In this document: piece after piece, positions 21,289 through 31,717 of the stretch
Numbering within the stretch: the first letter of the stretch is position 1
How the letters are laid out: every line of letters begins with the position of its first letter
Assembly (NCBI GenBank): GCA_022702545.1
Contig: JAHRBC010000008.1
Location: forward strand, 1,612,001 to 1,676,000
Reading direction: 5' to 3'
DNA length: 64,000 bases
From: Phycomyces nitens
Taxonomy: Eukaryota; Mucoromycota; Mucoromycetes; Mucorales; Phycomycetaceae
Notes under the pieces: model-generated
Seen by the model: only the letters and a program-made list of their open reading frames with translations
Told to the model about the DNA's origin: nothing
The model's database searches: none
Program-made: the position numbers and the translations under genes

Positions 21289-23808
21289 ATGGGGAGGAAT
21301 ATCCAGTGGCTCCATCGGTGCATGGTGGATGTTACGTTCCGCGTTGGAAGCCAATTGGCATTGAGGGCACTTTTCCAGCCATTCTTTGATCTGACTTCGC
21401 ATGCCTGGCCACCACCAACGTTTCTTTATGAGATCGTATACCGTGGTTTCACCAGCATGTCCAAAACCATTGTGGAAGTTGTTTACCAGATCGGCACGCT
21501 TTGTGAACAGTGCAAATCGAATCTCTTGAACGGTGTCACCAATCTTAACCAGTCTGAACACCTTCTGTTCCCGGACTACGAACTTATTGCGTTGTCGATT
21601 TAGTAACTCTTTGATATCTTCTGGCCATTCATCTTCGGTACGAGCATAGAATTTCGGCCAATCGGAAGTCTGTGTGTCTGGCATAGTGTACAAGTATTCG
21701 GGTTCCATGGAGTCAATCGCAGAGGCATCAAATTCGGGACCGTCCATTCGGGAGAGTACATCGGGAACACCGTTATCCTTGCCTGGCTTGTATTGAATGA
21801 TAGGGTCGTATAGTTCAAATTCAGCAATCCATCTTACTAGGCGAGGAGTTGGCTTCACTTGGCTGTGGAAGTACTTGAGTGGGAGGTGGTCTGTGTATAC
21901 CGTGAACGGCTTTCCTTCGATCATACACCGCCATGTACGCAAGGCGTGTAAGATACCCAGTAGCTCGCGTTCTTGGGCCGGATACGATCTTTCAGCAGTA
22001 GATAACTTCTTCGATTCAAACGCCAATGGTTTCCAAATTCCTTCCTCATCTTCTTGCATTAGAACAGCACCAACACCGAAATCCGAGGCGTCAGTTTCAA
22101 TACGGAACGGTTTGTCCATATCAGGGGCTAGGAGTACCGGTGCTGTACTAAGTTTTTCCTTGAGGATGTCAAAACTTGCCTGACATGTGTCCGTCCATAC
22201 AATAGGGCGTCTCTTCGGCCCTGTGCCTTTGGTGAGATCCGTTAATGGGGCAGCAATTCCAGCAAAACCAGGAATAAAGCGTCGGTAGTGTTGTGCGAGG
22301 CCAATAAATTGCCGGACTTCTTGTACATTGGAGGGGGCTATCCATTCTTGTATGGTCTTGACCTTGTCCGGTGAGGGAAGTATGCCTTGTGCTGACACGT
22401 TGAAACCAAGGAAAGTTAGCTCCTTCTTGTTGAATTCACATTTCTTGAGGTTGGCAATCAACTTGGCTTCACGGAGGCGGTTCAACACATGGCGTACATG
22501 TTTAGCATGTTCTTCGGGGGTCTTGCTGAATATGAGGATGTCGTCCAAATATACCAAAGCAAACTGGTCTAAGCAATCTCCAAGAACCTTATTCATGAGG
22601 TGTTGGAAAGTTGGCGGGGCATTTGTCAGACCAAAAGGCAGGACCAGGAACTCGTATTGACCATATCGGGTGTTGAATGCGGTTTTCGGCACATCAGAGT
22701 CTTGGATACGTACTTGGTGGTAACCACTCTTCAAATCCAGACTTGTGAAATGGTTTGACCCGCGGAGCCGTTCCAAACACTCGTCAATTCTTGGTAAGGG
22801 GTGGTTGTTACGGACAGTAACCTTGTTCAAGGCACGGTAGTCAACACACATTCTCATTTCGCCGTTCTTCTTTTTCACAAACAATATAGGTGCACCCCAA
22901 GGTGATGAGCTTGGACGGATGAGGCCGAGGTCTAAGAGTTCTTTCAATTGTTTCTTGAGCTCGTCGAGTTCGCGCGGGCTCATCTTGAACGGTGGTTTGT
23001 TAACAGGGTATGCATCGCCAGTGTTTATTACATGTTGAACATCACGGCTTGGCGGTAATCCGGGCAAACCATCTTGGAAAACGTCATCAAACTCTTTCAC
23101 CAATGATGTCCATTGCTCGTCTTTTGTCATTTCACCTTTCTCGCTCTTGATGTGCAACAAAAAGCATTCAGCCTCCTCCCTCCGAGAGAGTTTCTGGACT
23201 TGCTTGGCAGATATGAGGTAGCCCAGGTGAGGCTTCATCGGGCGGTTACCATAAGGATGCAGGACAAATTCATAGCCATCACGCAAGAGTAACCAGCTGT
23301 CACTATGCCAATCGGGAACGGGTTTGGCATTCTGCAACCATGTGCGTCCGAGGATCAGGTCGAATTTGGTGGGGAACACGAAGGCATCAACAACATCATT
23401 ATAGCCGTTAAGAGAGAGAGTTAATGTGGCTTTTCGATTAATATTAATGCTGTGTCCGCCGGCAGTTTCAACTGATCGCCCAGGGATATCCGTGACAAGT
23501 GTGGCTAAATGAGTGATTTGCGGGGATACGTAGTTTGCACTAGCACCACTATCGATGAGAACCAATATCTGTTGTCCATTGAGTGTAGCAGCATACAGAG
23601 GGAGATCGGTATCCACAGCAGAGTGAAGATCTTCAAGAAAACTTTGATCGGCGGTGAGACAAGGGTCACAGTTCTCTTCAGAAATAGTCTTGTTCTCTTC
23701 ATTGGTAACAACTTTATACTGGTCACAAGTTTCTTTATTACTCAAATGTTCAATAGGCTCATTATTGATACTGGCCTGTGGGGAGGAATTTTCTTCCATT
23801 GTACACAA
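21241..23808 (-). CDS. Gypsy C Pol: protease, RT, RNase H, integrase N-terminus
   Basis: About 850 codons. The protease has IDSGASANYV, RT has the YLDD box in LVYLDDILIFS, RNase H has ETDASDFGVG, and the integrase finger reads NGFGHAG...CPQCQ. The frame then ends in an unrelated tail (HSHAGISIS...) where A and B have the first integrase catalytic motif, so integrase is split. Pol lies in the -1 frame relative to the gag 3' part and the two frames overlap upstream of 23820. A gag-pol -1 shift is possible, but no canonical heptamer is visible. About 55-60% alike to A by eye in the RT. Confidence 0.8.
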   Translation of the reverse strand: MCTMEENSSPQASINNEPIEHLSNKETCDQYKVVTNEENKTISEENCDPCLTADQSFLEDLHSAVDTDLPLYAATLNGQQILVLIDSGASANYVSPQITHLATLVTDIPGRSVETAGGHSININRKATLTLSLNGYNDVVDAFVFPTKFDLILGRTWLQNAKPVPDWHSDSWLLLRDGYEFVLHPYGNRPMKPHLGYLISAKQVQKLSRREEAECFLLHIKSEKGEMTKDEQWTSLVKEFDDVFQDGLPGLPPSRDVQHVINTGDAYPVNKPPFKMSPRELDELKKQLKELLDLGLIRPSSSPWGAPILFVKKKNGEMRMCVDYRALNKVTVRNNHPLPRIDECLERLRGSNHFTSLDLKSGYHQVRIQDSDVPKTAFNTRYGQYEFLVLPFGLTNAPPTFQHLMNKVLGDCLDQFALVYLDDILIFSKTPEEHAKHVRHVLNRLREAKLIANLKKCEFNKKELTFLGFNVSAQGILPSPDKVKTIQEWIAPSNVQEVRQFIGLAQHYRRFIPGFAGIAAPLTDLTKGTGPKRRPIVWTDTCQASFDILKEKLSTAPVLLAPDMDKPFRIETDASDFGVGAVLMQEDEEGIWKPLAFESKKLSTAERSYPAQERELLGILHALRTWRCMIEGKPFTVYTDHLPLKYFHSQVKPTPRLVRWIAEFELYDPIIQYKPGKDNGVPDVLSRMDGPEFDASAIDSMEPEYLYTMPDTQTSDWPKFYARTEDEWPEDIKELLNRQRNKFVVREQKVFRLVKIGDTVQEIRFALFTKRADLVNNFHNGFGHAGETTVYDLIKKRWWWPGMRSQIKEWLEKCPQCQLASNAERNIHHAPMEPLDIPPHSHAGISISLENYPLP

Positions 23809-23819
23809 CTGACCTCCCG

Positions 23820-24007
23820 CTACGGTTGTGTTTCGCGAAAATCCTGCTTCTTTCGGTGCTCCTCATCCAACTGCTTAATCACAGCCATGCGTTGTCTGCA
23901 ATTCCTCTTGATATGGCCGGGCTTGCCACACCAATGGCAAGTAGCACTGGTTCGTGCTGGCTGGGGACGGGACTGGTAGTTGTTGCGGCGGCCATTGATT
24001 GCATCCA
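23820..24007 (-). pseudogene. Gypsy C gag, 3' part with zinc knuckle
   Basis: Encodes the end of Gag after the transposon insertion, including CHWCGKPGHIKRNC, and ends with TAG at 23820. Joining to the 5' part across copy 2, minus one target duplication, gives GPEPMDLDAINGRRN, which aligns with GPTPMDLDAMEGRGS of A and so proves the interruption. Confidence 0.8.
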
Positions 24008-24036
24008 CACTGGAAAAATGGGCTTGATTACCAGTG
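24008..24036 (+). repeat. Terminal inverted repeat, copy 2 (accessory-side end)
   Basis: Starts CACTGGAAAAATGGGCT and ends CCAGTG at 24036, so the repeat itself carries an inverted CACTGG/CCAGTG pair 29 bp across. It matches the other end at 25 or more of 29 positions. Confidence 0.9.
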
Positions 24037-24339
24037 TGGAAAGATAAGTAAACAATAGTGTAATTACCTGAATTATGATAGACTCTACATATAATTCCGC
24101 TTGAGAACAACCTGGTCTTAGCTGCTAGCAGTATGTCGTGATAATTGCTAGCATAATTATTGAAAGAGGTGCTGCAGCTGAGGTCCAGTAGCACTTTCGG
24201 CGGGTATATCTAATTAGGTTATGGGGGGATTAAGCATTTAAATGTGCGGTTCCGTTTTGAAAGAATCTATTTTGAGAGAATAACACTGTAGTATTTTACA
24301 TATTTACTACACTTTTTTCATCCTCATAGTGTAGTATTT

Positions 24340-25480
24340 AATCTTCTTTATTCTTCTTGACCAATAATATATCACCCATTATTTGATTTCCCGTTTATAA
24401 TTGATTGGTAATGTTTTACGTTTTTATTTTTATTAGAAAGAATAGAATGTTTCTAGGTTTAGGGTCTACTATTACGCCTATTCCTATGGCCTAGCCGTTT
24501 CTACCCGGTTGCCTGCTGCTATTTGGATGGAATATTTTTCTACATAAAAAATACCTGCAAAAATATGAATATCCAGTGATTTTTTGGGCTGCGGGAGTGT
24601 TCTGTAAAAGATAAAGAAGTGTTATTGATATGGGGTACAAAGAGAAAATTTTTGTGTGTCAAAAGATACTTACATTGCAAGAGATGGGCAAGAGTGCGCA
24701 AAGGGGACTTGAATTTTAAGGCTGGATGGGCTGTGTGGCGGGTTTTACTATAAAAAAGGGAATAAAAATTAATATGGGTGAACAGAGTGATGATATATTT
24801 AATTTACATACCAGGAGCCGAATGGGTTATCAAAGTAGGGGGTATGGTGTGCAAAGGAAGACCAAGTGAGTCTATAAAGCACATAATAATAATTATTAAT
24901 AAATAGTCTGAATAATATTTTGGATAAGCAAAAGAGATTTATAAAGAATATTACCTTTATGATTACAATCACGAATGATGGAGGAGGCCGATGGCGTGAA
25001 TAGAAAGGGCAGTCTACAATGGAATAGAGTCAGAGAGGGAACAAGTATGATTGAAAGAAAATTTTTTACCTGGTGCCGATGACATCCTTACATAAGTTGT
25101 TTGGCCAATCTAAGAGAGAAAGTGAAAATAATTTTTATCAAGATGATGATACCAGTGAATGCGGCCAGTGAGTATTTGTCTAGATGGCCATTGTGGAAAG
25201 GATGAGTTGCAATGGGAGCGCACATCTATGAAAAAGAGATTAATTTGTGTGTATAAAGAGGTATAAAAAATGTCTTACCAGAGAAAGGCGCCAATATCAA
25301 AAAAGCAAGGAAAAGGAAAAATAAAGGGAACCAAAAAAAAGGAGAGAGTCTGAAAAAATTTTCACCTTTGAAGCATGCTGCGGAAAGCATGATGGATTGA
25401 GCCCAAAAACAATATCAAGGCCGATTTGCATCTCAGTGCTTCAAGACAATAGAGGAACATCTTTATAGTCATTCAAAATG
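24340..25480 (-). ncRNA. Short-exon spliced unit, copy 2
   Basis: Minus-strand series of short C/T-rich segments bounded by AG and GTAAG-type sites, for example an exon ending TTGCAAT/GTAAGT near 24675. It ends in a conserved AATAAAA and CATTCTATTCTTTC block near 24430-24450. The 3' block and some exon edges align with copies 1 and 3, but exon sequences are more diverged and no common reading frame is found. It lies divergent from the accessory gene, as in the other copies. Individual exon limits are less certain here. Confidence 0.4.
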
Positions 25481-25656
25481 CCTATATATAATGACCTTTT
25501 TGATATTCAACCTCTCTTACCTTTACACACACACACACACACACTTACTCACTCACTCACCCAAACAGTTTTTGTATGTATATGGTATTTATTTTTATTT
25601 CAATTGAACAAAAACTAATAATTATAATCGAAATATACTTTACCATATTCTAGAAA

Positions 25657-26828
25657 ATGGTTAACCAAAGAAGAACAATTGCTCCTCGTCCCACTCCTGC
25701 TGGTCCTGCTCCTGCTCCTGCTCCTGCTCCTGACATGGAACAGATTATGGCAAAGCTTTCCGAGATGGAAGGCAAAATGACAAACGTCGAAGTGCAAGTG
25801 GGGTCTGTAAAGGCTCAACTCAACGTTGTTGTGGCTGGTAATGCTTCAGCCATTAGAGCAATCGGTGCATTGGGTAGTGCCCATAACACTGCTCTTGTCA
25901 ACTCTCCTGCCATTCCTGTTGCACCTGTTGCTCTTCTACCAGTTGTGCCAACCAAGCAGACAAACAACGATGTCTATGTAAGTAGCAAATTATATAGTAT
26001 GTTATCAATTCATTATCTCATATACTGTGTCAGACGGCAATTCGCAAATTTATGTGGAAGCCAAAGTTTTCGTCGAGAATAGCTGCAGAGATGTTGGCAA
26101 ACAATAATAAGCCAAAGTGGAATACAAACGTTCCTTTCAACCAAAGTCCAAACAAGGAGTTAGTTGTTAGGATCCTCAACTACTTGGAGCCCAAGTTTGA
26201 GAGCAAGGGAATGAGGAGAAGCGATCTGTACAAGAATCTTCACACCAACTTCAGGAGCCAAAGTTCCAGAGACAAGAAGTCTTCTTCGGAGAAAGCTGCC
26301 GTGAACACTCGTTCAAGAAGGGCAAACCGTGCAGGCGAGGTAAGATATACTTTAAATAACTAATAAATATTTAATATCAAAGAAGCAGTATTAACTGAGA
26401 ATTTTAGAGCCTTTCTCGGCGCTTGAATGCTTACCTTGACAATGAGGACACAATCAATGAGATGATGGGCAAAGATTGTGCCAACATGATAATAAAGGAG
26501 GCAATGTCCGAGGGTGAATCTGACATAGAGACATCTGAAAGTGGTACCAAACGTGTCATCCGTACTGTTCGCCCAGGATGGAGAAGTGATGAGGTAAATA
26601 ATAATAAGGCAATAACTGGGTTACGTGTCTGAATTGTTATATAAAATATTAATACTTGTATTTCAGTTTAATAGACTCATCACTATTGTTGACTCTCATG
26701 TCCTTGATGGAATGGGTTTGCATTCCCATCAATTCTTGCCTCGGGTTTTTAAGAGTGTGTCAAACTCAGCGGCCCCAAATGACGTGGTTTCCCGCCTCCC
26801 ACAGTGGGCTTTTAGAAACGATGTATAA
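25657..26828 (+). CDS. Conserved transposon accessory protein, copy 2, four exons
   Basis: Family unknown. Exons 25657-25977, 26034-26339, 26408-26593 and 26667-26828 join in phase 0 to 324 aa. Exon 1 encodes a Pro/Ala-rich start and a possible coiled coil (MAKLSEMEGKMTNVEVQVGSV). Exon 2 (306 nt, as in copies 1, 3 and 5) holds MWKPKFSSRIAAEM, NQSPNKELV and a basic RSRRANR tail. Exon 3 (186 nt) has MSEGESDIE and VRPGWRSDE. Exon 4 encodes a hydrophobic/helical end. The stop is 129 bp from the transposase stop, tail to tail. The acidic SEGESD box next to an Arg/Trp box (RPGWRSDE) is the family signature. Role in transposition is inferred from strict linkage. Confidence 0.75.
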
Positions 26829-26957
26829 ATAAAGTTGTTGTTTATATTTTCTCACCCACTTCCCCAAGAACGTAATACCGTCAATATATATAAAGTATAT
26901 TTTTTGGTGCCTTAATTTTGGTTATCTTTAAAAGAAGAAGATATTTTTTATTTTATA

Positions 26958-29900
26958 TTAGGCGCAGATTTTTTTGGGAAGAGGGATGACGAGCATTGTT
27001 TTCCTATTAGTTCGAGTGATTTGCTGTCCAATGGCAACTTCTAACAAAATCCTATGCACTGGAAGAATACTGTTCAAGTCATCTGGAGAATGCCTTGGGA
27101 GATACACCTCAACACCTTCATTCTCTCGCGTTCTATCACAGGTTGTGACAAACCATTTAACAAATGCGAAAACATGTTGATTGTCATGAACCATGCGAGT
27201 CGGGTGGAGATCATCAACTGGTGGTGGCACGAACTTGTGTGTAAAGAGATACTGAATCTGGCCTGTATATGCATTTACAACGTCCTCATTGCTGCCAACA
27301 AACAGTGCTTGTATAAACAACCCTCCATTTCCTTGTCTGTTTGAACCGCGATATACTTGGCCAAGTAAGTTGATGGACTTCAACTTTGTGATCTCGTTAT
27401 CAACAAAGGAAAACGGGGAGAAGGCGTGCTGATAGCTGGTAAGACTGGGAAGGTCATAAGCATGCTTATAATAATCCAGCAAATGTGGATAATCGATATC
27501 ACCAATTAATGTTTTCATTCCAACTTGCAGAGGAAAAGCCGAAGGAGGAAGAGGCTCGTTACCCTTTGCAGAATCCATTGTGGTCAGAGAAGCATTTACA
27601 AAATCTTGCAAGTTGAACTGAGGATGATTGATTGGCGAAGTTGTGGCTGGAAGTGTGGGTGTAGATACGAGCATGGCAAAGACAGAAGAGAATGGGATCT
27701 TACTGGAGTATCCAAGGACTGCTTGCACATAATCGGCCTTGTATGCTTCTTCTACGAAATTCCTCATGTAAGTTGCCTCAAAACTATCCTTTCTGTTAGT
27801 GCTCACGTTCTTTAGCAAACCGTTGTATCGCTCGAACCCAAAGAGCCAATAGCCATACACTGGTCCAAAATCACGAATGGTCTCGCGAAGATGGAGGTGC
27901 AGATGCATATTGCAGGTGAGGACACTAGGAGGGTAAAGACGCTCGCACTTTTGACAGAATTTTTCAAGGTAGTCATGGGCATCGTCAAGTTCTTCAAATG
28001 ATAGGGATGGCTTTACAAGGAGATGGCAGGCATCGACAAAGTCCATCCAGTTTCTGAACTTGTCATCATTGAGAACATCTTTCAACAAGACGGGAGAGTA
28101 CACCAGCACCCAGGACTTCCATTCGTCAGCTTTCATAAATGAAAATCCCTTTCCAATTTTCGCTGTTAATGAAGTGTATGAAGCTGGCAGGATCATTGTC
28201 TTGGCGATTTGCTCCATGTCATTAAGTTGTCCATTATTAATATCGCCACCAGCGATCCACTTGTCCACCATCCTCTTCGCCGTACCCAAGAATAAGTTGT
28301 GCATGGGATCAATGATCGTTCCACGTACTAGATCAAAGTATCCAAGGCGATGCAACTGCGACCATCGAACACCATTTTCGACCTCCAGCTGATGCCTTTC
28401 TGAGGGCGTACTTGCACTCTTCCACACCTCAGCATGCACCCTGTTTTCCACACCATTACGAATAGACCACTGCGAATAGTCGAAACCACGGAAATCCACA
28501 CTGCTTGTCCCAGCAAGACGACTGAATTGACGGCTGCATTTGTAGCAGGCGTTAGTGCTATTGTGGGACGTAAATCCGCTTGTTTTTCTGGCTGCTGGAA
28601 TATCACATGCCACCATAAGGAGCGCAGCACGGACAGTTGTTCCAGATCCACATTCAAAGGTTGGAATCGTCATTCCAACGTACAACTGCTCAAGGTCATC
28701 CACCAACGGCTTGAGATAGTTGTTGATCTCATAAGATTTGGGTTCCTTTGGTCCAGGCATTAACCCAACCAAGACGACGTTCTCTGGTTTGAATCTTTCA
28801 TCTCTGGGCAAGTTGTTGATTGCCAAATATATAGCACCAGAGGAGTGTGTTACACCATCGAACGGCTGAAACCAGTCGATGTTTAGAGTCAACAGAAGAG
28901 AACGAGGGCGGGCAACAAATGAAAGACCATCACTGTCTTTCAACTCCTTCCACATCTTGCCATCGTAAATGTCGCACATGGTGTCTGTCACCTTCAGCTC
29001 GTCGTTCCAGACGCCGATCTTCTGCTCAAAACCAGGACGAAGAAAGAGAACCTTGAGTGCATCTTTGATGGACTGATACACAAAGATTTTCTTTGGCACC
29101 ATGGCACCAGACGTCGACTTCTTTGTCAGCTCACAGTTACAAGTTATATTTGCGCCTATTTTCACAGAGCTGCAGAGAGGGGGAACGGAAATAGATTCTT
29201 CGTATATTTGATGACAATCTGGACATGACACGAATCGTTTGATATCTTTGGTGATATCACTAAAACCCGTCATCTTCTGAAGACCAGCAAGACTTGTTGG
29301 GAGCTGAAAGTCTTGTCCGTAGACTGTCAAGAGCTCATTGACAAACTGGATCAATACAACGGCGCCCTTGTTGACTGCATAACGGGATGCAAAAAGAACA
29401 ACGAAAATGGCAATGGCCCTGTGCACTGGATTTTCGGGCATACCAGGAGCACCAAAGGGTTCTGTTTTAAAAAAGGAAAATTATTAACACTCAATTTTGG
29501 CATGCTTCTTTATGATAGTTATTCAATACTGACCTTCGCCGTTGAACTCCTCAACATCAATCTCCTCGACATCACTCTCCACATTGTCGCCATTGTTGCT
29601 GTCATTGACAATCTCGGTGTCATCGCAATTGACCTCATTGTCAACCAAATCATCGTCAGACATCGGGACGGAATCCAAAAAAGGTAGGTTGGCCTGACCG
29701 CCCATTGTTTCCATGGATTCAGATTCAAACATCGGGATTGCTACAAATATGGAATAGATTAGTTTATTGCCCTTAAACTGGTTTTCAAATAAATATTTTT
29801 TACCCTCAACATCAACATCCATAATGACACTTTGTGTGCCTGAGGTTCAATTAAAGAATAATGGTTATTATTGCGCAGTAAATATAAAATTAATACATAC

Positions 29901-30045
29901 TACTCTCAGTTCGTCCAGCCTCTTCAATTCTTGCTCTTTTGGCATGACGCTGATAATTGCGTCTGGATACCATAGAGAACCCTTCTTGGTTACCATTGCA
30001 TTTGTTACAGTAACAGGCAGTGTTGTTTTGGGAAGCAGAAGACAT
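26958..30045 (-). CDS. tnp2-type (Transposase_21) DDE transposase, copy 2, four exons
   Basis: Exons 30045-29904, 29839-29804, 29740-29534 and 29461-26958 join to an open 962-aa frame. Exon 1 has the CYCNKC motif and HAKRAR. Exon 2 is 36 nt, as in copies 1 and 3. Exon 3 is acidic (NDSNNGDNVESDVEE). Exon 4 carries the catalytic motifs NIDWFQPFD, DPMHNLFLGT and FERYNGLLKN and the Cys pairs CPDC and ACYKC. The start is 242 bp inside the element end. All introns are GT-AG, unlike copy 1, which has one GC-AG. Predicted nuclear endonuclease/strand-transferase of the element. Intact, so a candidate source copy. Confidence 0.87.
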
Positions 30046-30114
30046 ATTTTGTGTGATTCGATTGTAAGATAAAAAAGGAAACAAGTGCTTCATATGTTTT
30101 ATTTGCTGTCAATT

Positions 30115-30162
30115 TATAGACAAAAAAAAACTATTGTATTTTACTTGTTTGCCCGAACCAAT
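30115..30162 (-). promoter_or_regulatory. CCAAT-box promoter region of copy 2 transposase
   Basis: CCAAT at 30158-30162 lies 113 bp before the ATG (inverted with respect to transcription). The flanking CGAACCAATAGGAT is shared with copy 3. A conserved CACTTGTTTCCTT block lies nearer the start, at about 30075. Confidence 0.6.
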
Positions 30163-30258
30163 AGGATCTGTTAAAAAGTCTTTTTTTATTTGAATAAAAA
30201 AAATCTTCTGAGTTGAAAAAAAGGCCTATATTTCCTACACCTTCAAGTACTCTTGGTG

Positions 30259-30287
30259 CACTAGTAATCCAGCCCATTTTTCCAGTG
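30259..30287 (-). repeat. Terminal inverted repeat, copy 2 (transposase-side end)
   Basis: On the minus strand begins CACTGGAAAAATGGGCT, with a mirror CTAGTG 29 bp in. It is followed by target duplication CCA at 30288-30290. Confidence 0.9.
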
Positions 30288-31221
30288 CCAGGTCCATGGG
30301 CTCGGGTCCACTATACTGCTGGTATTGTGGTTTGTACTGTGGCTGGTATTGTTGAGGCAATGGGGCAGGCGTGTACATTTCTTGTTGACCAAGCTGGAGA
30401 CCACTGGCATATGCCAAGGCAATGTTACAGGCATCGTCAACGTCGACAGGGCGGGCAGCAAGGACATTACCACGCACACTTGGGTGGAGACCTCGGACAA
30501 ACTTGTCAAGAGCTTCTTCGTCGTTCATCCCAGGAAGCTCCAACTGGATGTCTTGGAAGGCATCGATGTACTCGGCCACAGTTCCTCTTTGGTATAGTCT
30601 TGCGAGGCGGTCCCTAGAGGTCTGTAACGAGTATACTGGGCGGAATTCTCCTGAAAGAGCAAGTCTAAATTCGTCCCAGGTTGTTGGATGCTTCTCCTTG
30701 AGTTCCATTCGTCGCCACCAAGTGTTGGCTCGGTCACGCAGCAGGTTCACTGCAAAATCACAGGCTCTGGTGGGGGTGAAATTGTAGTACTTGGTGTAAC
30801 GTTCGACTGCGCGCAGCCAACCATCGACAACTGCGGCAGATCGTTCTCCTCTAAAACAATCTGGTTGTTTTATACGTTCTGCTCGCGAGTCTTGCTGTGC
30901 AGTTACTGCCTTCATCGCTTCAGCCACAGCTGCTGCTATGGCTTCGGCTGTGACTGTGACAGGTGGAGGGGCCATTTCTTCTGGTTTTCTGTTCTTTCCT
31001 GTTAGTGTCGCGGCAAGGTGTTGGGCAAGTTCGGACCACTTTTCTTCTCGTGCAGGAGTACTCTTGATTCTTTGTTCTTCGGGTACGTATGGTACACGCC
31101 GGTTCTTCTTATAGTCGGTTACTAGTTCGCTGGGTAACAAGTTCTGGACTCGTTCTTCAATCTCGAACTGGCTAAGTGTTTTGTTGTCAAGTGTTTCTTG
31201 GTGTCTTTCAACCGGATTCAT
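30288..31221 (-). pseudogene. Gypsy C gag, 5' part, interrupted by copy 2
   Basis: Starts at the ATG at 31221, about 40 bp after the primer-binding region. The capsid region (QPDCFRGERSAAVVDGWLRAVERY, DRANTWWRRM, FQDIQLELPGM) is alignable with A and B Gag. It then has a Gln/Tyr-rich linker (QPQYKPQYQQ) before the insertion. With copy 2 in place the frame ends in transposon sequence after MDLALEKWAG. Otherwise the coding is undamaged in this part. Confidence 0.8.
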
Positions 31222-31260
31222 CAAAATTTATTAGGAGGAAAAATAGCTTCAGCTACCAAT

Positions 31261-31571
31261 TGTCGTTCCTGATCTGGGATGGTCTTCCTTTTACTATAAC
31301 AAAGCCAAAAGGTCAATCCCACTGGGGAAACAGGAGTATACGTAAAATCAAAGAGAGGATAAAAGATGCTTTTTATTATTATGACTTTGGTTATCTTATA
31401 TAGTTCTCTAACTAATACTGCGCATTATCCGCAGTAGTTATTATATGATATTTTCATAAAAGAAGAGACATTGTACTGCGGTTAATGCTCAGGAAGATGT
31501 TACTGCGCATAAAGAAGTACTGCGGTTAATCATCTTCAGATTTTACGGATTCATCAAAATAATGTCCGACA
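31261..31571 (-). repeat. 5' LTR of gypsy C
   Basis: 311 bp, TGTCGG...CGACA in element orientation, followed by ATTGGTAGCTGAAG. Almost identical to 19989-20299, so C is fairly young. Confidence 0.88.
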
Positions 31572-31572
31572 C

Positions 31573-31594
31573 AATACCAGATCGAGATTTGACA
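31573..31594 (+). repeat. Right remnant of the A/B array third LTR
   Basis: AATAC followed by CAGATCGAGATTTGACA, the exact 3' end of the A/B LTR. It completes the LTR split by gypsy C, with AATAC duplicated at both edges. Confidence 0.8.
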
Positions 31595-31636
31595 CGACAA
31601 TTACACAACACAGATCCAAAACAAAAAAATAAATTA

Positions 31637-31708
31637 CTCTCCGACCGGGAATTGAACCCGGGTCTCCCGCGTGACAGGCGGGGATACTCACCACTATACT
31701 ATCGAAGA
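31637..31708 (-). tRNA. tRNA-Asp(GTC)
   Basis: 72-nt cloverleaf on the minus strand. The acceptor pairs TCTTCGA with TCGGAGA (one T-G), the anticodon loop is CTGTCAC, and the T arm is CCGGG-TTCAATT-CCCGG. No intron. LTR element E begins 9 bp upstream of its 5' end, and the remains of the gypsy A/B array end 42 bp downstream. Confidence 0.93.
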
Positions 31709-31717
31709 GGTCTTGTT

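Larger units (their letters stand above)
24008..30287 (-). mobile_element. CACTA/Plavaka-like DNA transposon, copy 2, nested in gypsy C gag
   Basis: 6280 bp with ends beginning CACTGGAAAAATGGGCT on both strands, flanked by the 3-bp direct repeat CCA (24005-24007 and 30288-30290). It holds the transposase (minus, 26958-30045), accessory gene (plus, 25657-26828) and short-exon unit (minus, about 24340-25480). The precise restoration of the gag reading frame on removal makes this the best-defined copy in the window. Both protein genes are open. Confidence 0.92.
19719..31571 (-). mobile_element. Ty3/gypsy retrotransposon C, minus strand, carrying nested transposon copy 2
   Basis: Reads leftward: 5' LTR 31261-31571, gag 5' part, transposon copy 2 (24008-30287), gag 3' part, pol, integrase, 3' LTR 19989-20299, plus an extra adjacent LTR 19719-19986. 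It sits inside the third LTR of the A/B array: AATAC precedes it (19714-19718) and AATAC follows it (31573-31577), with one extra C at 31572. The primer block TTGGTAGCTGAAG is shared with A and B. Removing copy 2 restores the gag frame, but pol has a separate frameshift. Confidence 0.85.

Noticed and set aside
23820..23850. GGATTTT as a frameshift heptamer between gag and pol of gypsy C
   Set aside because: It does not meet the X XXY YYZ rule, and C already has another frame lesion, so a mutation is as likely.
25525..25560. ACAC/ACTC simple repeat as a regulatory array
   Set aside because: A short microsatellite with no counterpart in the other copies.
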